60,000 nt of DNA from Apostichopus japonicus (taxonomy: Eukaryota > Echinodermata > Holothuroidea > Aspidochirotida > Stichopodidae). The stretch lies in assembly GCF_037975245.1 (NCBI RefSeq), contig NC_092582.1, forward strand, positions 22,904,577 through 22,964,576, written 5' to 3'. The notes beneath the pieces were generated by a model. It did not search any database and was not told where the DNA came from. It was given only the letters and a program-made list of their open reading frames with translations. The position numbers and the translations under genes are program-made. This document shows, piece after piece, positions 25,801-32,200 of this stretch; the first letter of the stretch is position 1, and each line of letters opens with the position of its first letter.

Positions 25801-27820
25801 GAAATGTTTGACAAAATCTGGAACTCCATGACCTCATAGACAATAATGTGTGAGCTAAAGAAAAGAAGAGAGATTGGACCAAATCCCTGAGAGTTATATA
25901 AAGCCTTGTTGTTTTTCTTTGAACCATCTTTGAACATATAAACCAGTGCAGAGATTGTAAGACCAAAAGCAGCATAAATAATTTTCATGTTATAGCAACT
26001 GGCAACTCAGACTTTGAGATTAAAATCAAGGAAGCTCTCTATATAAAAAAACTGACACCAGTTTTAAATAGTCAGTTATTCCAACATGGGTCCTCCTACC
26101 TACTCAATGTATTTTAAACTTTGCTACATTTATCAACATGTTATCACAAAATGGCTACAGACTTATGGAACTATATATTTTTAAAGCCTTACTCTACCTG
26201 AAGAGGAAGATGAGATATCTTCGAAAACGTTCAAAATAACATGACGCTTGTAAATATTATTGTTTTGTGTTGCTCATTTGTTTGGTTCTGTAAATGTACA
26301 ACTCTTCCTAAACTTTATTGTACAAGGTTATTATCATCACAGTCATATCCTTGATGAAAAGAAATCTATGTAAAATTGCAAATACAATGTAGTACATTCC
26401 TATCCAGGACAATCTTCTTCACCGACACATGTTACATTATCTTGATGTCAATGTCTACTTCTACACACATGTTATTCCATACTCATATAAGTTCAGTTTC
26501 AACCTCATTTAAGAATGTCCTCAGTTTGGTTATGAATGGGAACCACTCTACAAATGCTATGTACAATCCCTGTTTATCTACCACACTTGTTTTCAAGTTA
26601 TATACATCGCTACCACTACATTGCTACCATGCTAGCCTACTGCTGTACATACAGTACACTGTACCGGTTTTTGTTATTTAAAGGAATGACGAAGGCAGGG
26701 ATCAAAGACAATTTATATTATTCATTTATCTCAAAAATCTCTATTATTCAATTTTAATTTTAACTGTTTTCTGTTTGACTGAATATGCTCGCTTTGAAAA
26801 TTGGCTCCTAAGGCCTCCCCACAATACACAGTAAGCCACCATTGAGTACATAATATGCTTGAAATTCCATAGAAATTGATGAAACATTGACCAGAAAACC
26901 AAAGCATTTACAGCCGAGTCTGCTTCCTCTAATCGGCCAGAGCAAACATATAAGTGACATCTGCTTAGCCATTTACTTGGCCGATAAGTTAAGGTTGCTT
27001 GGCAATCATTACTATGGTAAGTCTGGTCAGCAAACATGACTGAAGATAGTCTGAGTCTGAGATTGGTAAGAGTCTCTTTTCAAAAAATATGCAAACAACT
27101 TCAAAAATGATTTCTTTGAATCCTGCATCTCCAAAACATATTGCATCTTAGATAAATCTAATGGAATGTAGAAGGTAGCACTTAGAAAGGTCAAGTTGTA
27201 CTGAAATACCAATTTCCACTCTTGGATAAGCCTAATGTTAGATTAGGCCCTGTGCCCTTCTTGGCTTTTCTTTTAGTAATGTGTGGCATACATTGGGAGC
27301 TCCTGTGTGTTACAACTGTAGGCTTGCCTTTTCCACATTGTACTGATTATTTGGAACAGTTGCTGGAACACTACCTTCGTTCTTCCTTCTAACTTGGTAC
27401 AGACTTTCAAAAGTTAGTCCTAGACTAGGCCTATCTCAAATTTTCAAGTTGCTTGTCATGGCATTGGCAAGTAGCCTAATTGTGAAGGCCCAAAGCCATG
27501 GTCCACAACAGTTGATATCAGACTCACCTATATGCTACAATGGAGGCGCCCTGAATTTAAAGGTCCAACTTAGTCTACATGTAGGTTAACTTATAATAGC
27601 GTACCCACTGACACATAAATCAAAGTATTTAAAGCCAGTGCTTAACGTAGACCTAGCCTAACTTAGATCTAGGCCTAACTCGTTAGGAATAACGTTACTC
27701 TTGTGCCTAACTAACTGTTGTCAGCGTAGGAACTTTGGTTAATTAGCTTACCTCATATCGGATGTATTGTTTACGCCATTCAGGCGTCAAATGCGCCGCT
27801 AAATGCTCCGAAAACTTCAT
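1712..27820 (-). CDS. XPR1: XPR1-type phosphate exporter (SPX-EXS protein), 13 exons, 3' end outside window
   Basis: Multi-pass membrane protein that exports inorganic phosphate; in this family the cytosolic SPX domain senses inositol pyrophosphates. Thirteen exons read on the minus strand join in phase to 590 residues. The SPX domain covers about residues 1-180 and opens [19 protein letters not shown]; it carries the basic cluster KILKKHDK (K164, K167, K168, K171), which matches the family's inositol-phosphate-binding lysines. Transmembrane segments follow (residues ~236-256, ~315-335, ~363-410), then an EXS domain with [31 protein letters not shown], and [12 protein letters not shown]. Human XPR1 is 696 residues, so roughly 100 C-terminal residues must lie left of position 1. 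The start at 27820 gives the canonical SPX N-terminus and has A at -3. Exon 8 encodes an unusually long extracellular loop. The human protein is also a gammaretrovirus receptor; nothing here tests that role. Confidence 0.95.
2185..2225. repeat. CA-rich microsatellite
   Basis: ACACACG-type dinucleotide run in XPR1 intron 12. Confidence 0.8.
2738..2802 (+). repeat. AAT tract with 'aaagcgc...taagtgc' element, degenerate copy
   Basis: An AAT microsatellite is followed by TTTTTAAAGCGC and CCTCTAAGTGC. The order resembles the better copy at 31003-31080. Confidence 0.5.
2828..3016 (-). CDS. XPR1: XPR1 coding exon 12
   Basis: Encodes residues 472-534 with [20 protein letters not shown] and [19 protein letters not shown] from the EXS core. 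Acceptor CCATCACAG, donor GTAAGT. Confidence 0.95.
3773..3920 (-). CDS. XPR1: XPR1 coding exon 11
   Basis: Encodes residues 423-471 with [20 protein letters not shown], a signature of the EXS domain. Acceptor GATCCACAG, donor GTAAGT. Ends one base into a codon. Confidence 0.95.
4484..4708. repeat. Tandem duplication, ~143-bp offset
   Basis: ACAATCTCCAAGAC...GGAATATTGTCAA at 4484-4552 recurs as ACAATTTCCGACAC...GCAATATTGTCAA at 4627-4708, separated by AACAATGAC-rich sequence. Lies in XPR1 intron 10. Confidence 0.7.
4764..4943 (-). CDS. XPR1: XPR1 coding exon 10
   Basis: Encodes residues 363-422, [20 protein letters not shown] to [10 protein letters not shown], two further membrane helices. 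Sixty whole codons. Acceptor CACTACAG, donor GTATGT. Confidence 0.95.
6137..6324 (-). CDS. XPR1: XPR1 coding exon 9
   Basis: Encodes residues 300-362 with [20 protein letters not shown] and [20 protein letters not shown], the second membrane helix and following loop. It is highly conserved. Acceptor CTCTTACAG, donor GTGGGT. Confidence 0.96.
7010..7132 (-). CDS. XPR1: XPR1 coding exon 8, extracellular loop
   Basis: Encodes residues 259-299 between the first two membrane segments. It contains two N-glycosylation sequons, N279-L-T and N285-C-S. Splice sites (GTTTCACAG and GTAAGAG) and phases fit both neighbours, so the exon is accepted even though the sequence itself is not conserved. The loop is longer than in human XPR1. 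Confidence 0.85.
7793..7820. repeat. CA microsatellite
   Basis: An uninterrupted ACACAC run within XPR1 intron 7. Confidence 0.9.
8636..8830 (+). repeat. Dispersed repeat copy A
   Basis: Contains TTCTATTCACCAAACCTACA, CATCT.TCCTAC, and GGACGACCAAACTGT. The first ~48 bp are tandemly duplicated (8636-8681 and 8684-8730). Shares its core with copies at 23930-24075, 36640-36800, and 44425-44560. Confidence 0.7.
9062..9140 (-). CDS. XPR1: XPR1 coding exon 7, first membrane segment
   Basis: Encodes residues 233-258, [16 protein letters not shown] then [10 protein letters not shown], a hydrophobic membrane helix. Acceptor ATCTGGCAG, donor GTGAGT. A tandem satellite begins about 40 bp upstream of this acceptor. 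Confidence 0.93.
9177..10003. repeat. Higher-order satellite, 148-bp unit made of 80- and 68-bp monomers
   Basis: Each unit has one long monomer (with ATGCTATGCAACATTGGC) and one short monomer (AGCAAAATTGGC), both beginning GAATAACTTATCTGGTTTTC and ending GCTATACAAGTGCAAAACAT. About five and a half units; the outer copies diverge most. Sits about 40 bp upstream of the XPR1 exon 7 acceptor. Confidence 0.92.
10547..10627 (-). CDS. XPR1: XPR1 coding exon 6
   Basis: Encodes [19 protein letters not shown] then RVPPLVAK (residues 206-232), the conserved end of the SPX region before the first membrane segment. Acceptor TTTTCACAG, donor GTAATG. Confidence 0.94.
10628..13241. other. XPR1 intron 5
   Basis: 2.6 kb with an A-tract at its 3' side, the TTGATCT repeat, and C-rich sequence near 13205. 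No other feature recognised. Confidence 0.5.
12570..12690. repeat. TTGATCT-type short tandem repeat
   Basis: Irregular repeats of CTTGATTT, TTGATCTG, and TTTTGATCT in XPR1 intron 5. Confidence 0.8.
13242..13391 (-). CDS. XPR1: XPR1 coding exon 5
   Basis: Encodes residues 156-205, [20 protein letters not shown] and onward to AETE. It holds the lysine cluster of the inositol-phosphate site. The donor is GTGATT and both ends are phase 0. Confidence 0.95.
14621..14862 (-). CDS. XPR1: XPR1 coding exon 4
   Basis: Encodes residues 75-155, with the variable charged SPX linker followed by [20 protein letters not shown]. The acceptor is ACTTGCAG and the donor GTACAG. The exon ends on a complete codon. 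Confidence 0.94.
15010..15565. repeat. ACCAT/CATAC pentamer-type satellite
   Basis: Long irregular array of CATACCATAC, CATCACACCA, and related words in XPR1 intron 3, interrupted at about 15280-15312 by non-repeat sequence. Open frames of Tyr-His-Thr-Ile-Pro across it are artefacts of the repeat. Confidence 0.92.
15633..15734 (-). CDS. XPR1: XPR1 coding exon 3
   Basis: Encodes residues 41-74, including [18 protein letters not shown] and SKINTFFY, a hallmark SPX segment. The acceptor is TCTGACAG-like (TTTTGACAG) and the donor GTAAGT. Exon phases 1 to 1 match its neighbours. Confidence 0.95.
16789..16985. repeat. Tandem duplication, ~100 bp
   Basis: Two copies share AGACAATGTTT, TTTTATCTTTCCTT, and GAGTTTCATAACACAAGATA. 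In XPR1 intron 2. Confidence 0.8.
17362..17432. repeat. CATTACTATA short tandem repeat
   Basis: Six to seven copies of a 10-11-bp ACATTACTAT unit. Confidence 0.85.
18061..18087 (-). ncRNA. Hammerhead-core-like motif 1
   Basis: On the minus strand: CTGAAGA, a GAGC/GCTC hairpin, then GAAA. This is the CUGANGA-stem II-GAAA order of a hammerhead ribozyme core. Stems I and III and the cleavage triplet are not clear, so activity is not claimed. Confidence 0.3.
18150..18203. repeat. TA microsatellite
   Basis: Interrupted TATATA runs beside the hammerhead-like motif; the flank CAATTGTTCACTTCCT recurs near 52058. Confidence 0.9.
19777..19828 (-). CDS. XPR1: XPR1 coding exon 2
   Basis: Encodes [17 protein letters not shown] (residues 24-40) of the SPX domain, between acceptor CTATTCAG and donor GTAGGT. 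It is 52 nt long and ends one base into a codon. Confidence 0.93.
19936..20740. mobile_element. TTAA-flanked 805-bp inverted-repeat element
   Basis: Perfect 15-bp terminal inverted repeats AGCAGCATTTTGCGT and ACGCAAAATGCTGCT, each directly flanked by TTAA (19932-19935, 20741-20744). TTAA target use is typical of piggyBac-type elements. The right half is internally duplicated, including an inner copy of the terminal ACGCAAAATGCT at ~20480. No transposase frame. Confidence 0.82.
20288..20740. repeat. Internal ~230-bp duplication inside the TTAA element
   Basis: Both copies contain TCTGATTGG/CACTGATTGG, GAATTCAAACTAGTG, a TAATTAACG box, TGGCAGGG.GAAAACTTGG-like sequence, and end in ACGCAAAATGCT. 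Confidence 0.8.
23930..24075 (-). repeat. Dispersed repeat copy D
   Basis: Minus strand reads GTTGGTGTTCTATTTCAC, AAGCCTACACATATCTCC, TTTAGTGTA, and GACAACCAAATTTGCTAC. Carries an extra A-tract (T-tract on plus) in the middle. Confidence 0.65.
26198..26226 (+). ncRNA. Hammerhead-core-like motif 2
   Basis: CTGAAGA, then GGAAGAT-loop-ATCTTC (a 6-bp hairpin), then GAAA and ACGTTC. Same order as motif 1 but with an unrelated stem. Flanking stems I and III are not evident. Confidence 0.3.
27752..27820 (-). CDS. XPR1: XPR1 coding exon 1 (start)
   Basis: Encodes residues 1-23, [19 protein letters not shown] then IRYE, the conserved SPX N-terminal helix. The donor reads GAG|GTAAGC. The exon ends on a complete codon (phase 0). 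The intron that follows is about 7.9 kb. Confidence 0.95.
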
Positions 27821-27829
27821 CGTTTTTTC

Positions 27830-27862
27830 TTAGCCAGGCTTCATCGTCAAAACGTCATCCAT
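27830..27862 (-). promoter_or_regulatory. Upstream ORF in putative XPR1 5' leader
   Basis: Ten-codon upstream ORF MDDVLTMKPG. Its TAA stop lies nine bases before the XPR1 start codon. Whether it is in the mRNA depends on the unmapped transcription start. Confidence 0.45.
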
Positions 27863-28170
27863 CACTCGAAAATTAAGCTTCAAAGTCTTCAACAATGAAG
27901 TCCGGAAGCTTTCAGAGGAAAGCTGCTGATAGATAGACCACGGACACAATAGTATTAGTAGGCACGGTATTTTCGACGTGCAGCGATCAGCTGTTGCGAA
28001 TAGCTACAACAGACAGATGATTTATTGACACACACCGACGTCGAACACGAGTGATGGAAAGAGGGCGCTTAGACTAAACAGATCTTTTTCACTCTTTTGG
28101 GCTGATCAATCTTCGAAGCAGGCCTCTAATTCATTTGACTTCTCATGTGTCACTTAGTGGAGTGCACAAG

Positions 28171-28305
28171 TTTGGAATGTTGTCTTTCAGTCGTTATATT
28201 AGTTGAAAGTTTGGTGGCAATGGTAAGAAATGATATGTGATAAAATGTATTCTTCTGTAATAGAACCCAACAGGAGGGGGCTACAGTCAGTGCTTACATT
28301 TTGTT
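28171..28305 (+). pseudogene. Decayed copy of SMG7 intron 3 end and exon 4
   Basis: Three collinear blocks match the region before and inside SMG7 exon 4: TTTGGAATGTTGTCTTTCA (also near 32857), TTAGTTGAAAGTTTGG followed by GGCAATGG (also near 32947), and the splice-site/exon start TGTAATAGAACCC followed by CTACAGTCA (at 33072). The acceptor is intact, but the exon start has lost one base relative to 33080-33151 and homology stops after about 37 bp. Confidence 0.75.
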
Positions 28306-29207
28306 TACATTAGGTTTGCAATGTGAATGTGAACCTATCATGTGTAATTAAAGGGGTGGGTTATTTCCAACAGCTCAAAGTAGTAGCTACCGGTTGCTGA
28401 AATTCATTGCTTCAACTTTTGACCATTTTGTGGAATGAATGCATCTGGCAAATTAGCGGCGTTATCAGTGTCATCATTGCAATTGAGATGAAAATAATTG
28501 TTTATCTTTTAAATGTACAAATCATTTATCCACCGAGGAAAATATATGCTTACAAATAAACACTTTGGAAAGTGATGAATTTATAATAAAAAAAAACTCA
28601 AATGGACAAATCAACATCAATGATAGGAAAATCTGCCATGAAGAAATTACTGCAAACCACCTACTGTGATTCACTTCTTGGAGCAAGGAAAGGTTTATCT
28701 GGTCAAAATAGTTTATATTGAAACAATATTGTAGGAAGAATATTAAGATGTTGCTTTCAACTATTTATCATTTGTATATTTTTGTTGTCTTCCCATTAGA
28801 CCTAAGGGTCACATTTTCCGCTATCAAAGTATCCCTTCAAATGTTTAGGTATGAAAAAACTACTTTGATCCGACAGTCTTTCTTGAATGAACTTCAACAA
28901 CTACGGCATTTACCTGCAATGGTCACCAAGTTTATTAGCCTAAGTTTAGCATTTTATATGCTAAACTGGTCAGCTACTTAAAAAGGAAGCGGTAAAAGTG
29001 TAATGACCCTGAGAATGTGTTTCACTAGAAAATAAAACTAACCCATAAAGGTTTACTTAGTTATTTATCAATTAACGGCTATGAACTTATTAAAATAATA
29101 TTTAAACACATAAAAAAAATTATTCTTGCCAATTGTATTCTTAAATTATTTTTTAAGGTAGAATACACTGGAATCTAATTTGATGATCTCACCAGCAATA
29201 TATTGCA

Positions 29208-29270
29208 ATGGCCGCTTCCTGTTCTAGGCCAAAGTCAGCCAACAAGAATGTTAAAACGACGGAAATGTGA
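29208..29270 (+). promoter_or_regulatory. SMG7 upstream ORF 1, stop overlaps main start
   Basis: Twenty-codon ORF MAASCSRPKSANKNVKTTEM with G at -3 and +4. Its TGA (29268-29270) shares one base with the SMG7 ATG (29270-29272), giving the TGATG arrangement seen in termination-reinitiation. Inclusion in the mRNA is inferred. Confidence 0.5.
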
Positions 29271-29292
29271 TGAATTGTGCTCAGCTGTCAAG
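29270..29292 (+). CDS. SMG7: SMG7 coding exon 1 (start)
   Basis: Encodes MNCAQLS plus two bases of R8. Donor AG|GTAAAT. This tiny exon was found by phase and similarity to the family N-terminus; two other upstream ATGs are in other frames. Confidence 0.8.
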
Positions 29293-32200
29293 GTAAATTT
29301 TATGCGAAAATGAAGGCAATTTTGTTCTCACGACAAATAATTGGAAAACGTTTACTACGAATGTCTCATAACGTTTTCTAATGTTTAAAAGAAGAAAAGG
29401 TTCATTTCTGTCATTTTAAAGAAAGTCGTACATACTATCTAACGTTACAATGCTGCTGTCAGCAATAGGAAAATAGGGTTAACGGTAAATCGCTATTCGC
29501 AGTTCGACAAACGTTATGTAGGCTTACCATCTAGGCTAACTGTAGCTTGTTTGGCCTACACAAATTACACCTGATATAACAGTACCACTTAGTTGTTTGA
29601 CACAGTGGGTTAATTAATCCCATTGATTTGATAAACTTGCAGGTGTAGATTTGAAGAGAACAGTGATGTGAACCCAAGTGAGACCTTGGTCTGAGATACA
29701 CTTCAGGCCTAGCCTAGCATACTGTGCTACAGTACTATAGTGAAATGAAAATAAACATCCCCAGCCAATGCATCTACTCAATGCCACTGGTTATATACTT
29801 AAATAATGCTTTATCCTTACATTAGAACTAGGCTAGATGGAATAAACTTCTGATGGGCCAGAATAACAACAACTATTAGTTGAGAGTTGATTACCAAGAT
29901 TAGCTTAAAATATTTTGTATTACGACTTAAAATTGGCAAGGTATTTAAATTTGGCTTTGTCGTACCCATTAAGTTAAATGTTTGACAGTGAATGATAGAG
30001 GTGTGTTAGTTGATTGAATTTGCATTTGACAAACATGGCCACATTAAATCATGGTATTCTAACTTTGATAACGATGTCACGTTTTTTGATAGCATTTTGG
30101 CCAGACTGAATCACATTTGTGTCACCTACTTTCAGTCATTTTGAAATACATTATGATCACTGGTGTTTGAATTTAAAGTTTCATACATCATCTCAATCAT
30201 AAGAAATACATGTGTTTGTCAGTTTCTTGGCTTAAATGTGACATTTGAAAATTTTGTGAACTGTTTTAGGCAGTTGATCACTTGTTAGCAACTCTTACTT
30301 TTCCATCCTCTGAAATTCTAATTAAAATGTATTTCCTTCCTTTGATGGATACATTTTGCTAGAAATTTCAGGAAGCGTAATGCTTCATCTGTCTGGTGTG
30401 GTGGTAAATAAATGAATATTTCATCTTGTTTTGCTAAGAGTTTGACTGCAAATAAATTCACTATTTTGTGTGACTGATCCTTTGTATTACCCCCCCCCCC
30501 ACTCCCTACTGTAGGCCTCAGTTAGGCCTAAATTCATGCCTTAAATTTATAATATAACATATCCCAGATGCTTTAATTTGATGGGTGATGACTTGTGGTT
30601 TCAGTCTAGCCTGTAAGCCTGCTCTGAACTGCATTGTACAAAAGTTTCCACAACTTGATACCAGTGGGGAAAATAGAAAACAACAAGAATCTAACAAGAA
30701 ACAATCCTCTATTTTTTACTTTGCAGGAGAGCTAATGAACTGAAGAAACAGCTAAGTGGTAAGTATCAGAAAGGGGTGACTTATATATATTTCTGGATTA
30801 CGTCCTGGACATTTATTACTTGCTAGTCGTTTTGAACCAGATCCTGATCCCCATGCGTCCTTATTGAAGTGACGTTGTAAGCATGTATTGATACATTGCT
30901 ATTGTACCATTGCAATGTACATTACATTTGGTTAGTCACGGTTGACTGAACTTGACCCAACTTTTCGATTAAAGTGAAGACTCATTTTGATCGCACACAA
31001 ATAATAATAATAATAATAATAACAGAGATTTATAATGCGCACATATCCACCCTACAGGGTGCTCAAGGCGCAACATGGAAAAAAGTCAAATAGAACTACT
31101 GGAAAGCTTCACGCAAAGGACATCAGATTGTCTGCTTGGCTGTCTCGTGTTTCTCTGTTTGGATGATTAGTAGAAAGGAAGTTTATACTTTGAAGAAAGT
31201 ATGTTAAAATACTTGGTGTGTTTTTCTTAATTTTCAATTTCACCATATGCATAGTAGAATACATGTTGGTAGGAAACAGTCCAAGGTGTGAGACAATATT
31301 GGTCAGCAATCATGTTACACAATTGTCTCTATTTATTACTCACATACTGTATGTTTATTACTCACATACTGTAAGGTCCCCGGTACGAGTCACTCCAAGA
31401 ATCATTAATGTACGTATGTCATCCAGTTACAGAGTTGTTGACAATTCATAATCATGGACGTTAAATATGAATCTAAGAGACTGACTACGGTCAGCTTGCG
31501 GTTTGATAAGCCAATGATGGCTTCTTCGCGAGTTCCTGCTTGCAGGAGGGTCTAAAATACATACATACATACATACATGTTACCAACTAAAAATAACTAG
31601 TTTTACAAAAACTAGATTTGTTTCCAGCTCATACGGAAATATGTTCCGAACACAACTTTTCTGAAAAGATTGGTCATTTCTCTCCTTTTGTTTAAGTATG
31701 ACTTTGAACCATTTTCATTCAATTTATTTAACACAACATAAAAGTCAAGTTTATCAGTTGAATAGGATAAAGAAAAGAAATAATATTTAAATTGTCTAAT
31801 AAACTGAGAATATTCTTATAACCGATGCTAAATTGTGTAAGCTAGATGCATTCCATGATCTCTTTGAGTTTTGGACGTTCTTTGTCTGTCATCCAACAGA
31901 GGGCCAAGGAGACCTTCGTGTCGTCCGTTATAATCTCCAGAATGTTTATCGAGAACTCTTAGTAACTGATTTGGAATATGCCTTGGACAAGAAATTGGAG
32001 CAAGAACTGTGGAACAACATCTTCAAAAATCACATCTCTTCATTACAGGCAAAAGTGAGAGACAAAATGGTGAGGGAAAAATTACACAAAATTTGAAAAA
32101 GTATGAGTTAATAGTTGTAGTGAGACATTGAGGAAGATTTCATCACGTGTTAAAGGTTGAAGGTAATGGTTGTGCAAGTGTGTGTGTGTGTGTGTGTGTA

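Larger units (their letters stand above)
19829..27751. other. XPR1 intron 1
   Basis: 7.9-kb first intron. It holds the TTAA-flanked element, dispersed repeat copy D, a hammerhead-like motif, and short repeated stretches around GGAGACAGGTAA (about 21535 and 23687). No exon recognised in either strand. Confidence 0.6.
27821..29269. other. Head-to-head intergenic region, XPR1 / SMG7
   Basis: Separates the start codons of two divergently transcribed genes and should hold both 5' UTRs and promoters. No clear TATA box was identified. It contains the XPR1 upstream ORF, the first SMG7 upstream ORF, and the decayed copy of SMG7 exon 4 at 28171-28305. The part next to XPR1 (about 27940-28060) is locally richer in CpG. 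Confidence 0.6.
29248..30735 (+). promoter_or_regulatory. SMG7 upstream ORF 2, overlaps main start, spliced
   Basis: An ATG at 29248 in another frame reads MLKRRKCDELCSAVK, crosses the exon 1-2 junction, then E-S-stop (TAA at 30733-30735). It overlaps the SMG7 start and would compete with it if used. Confidence 0.4.

Noticed and set aside
25764-25988. 74-codon minus-strand open frame with a hydrophobic start
   Set aside because: Looks mildly protein-like but I could not recognise a family, and it lies within XPR1 intron 1 with no splice support.
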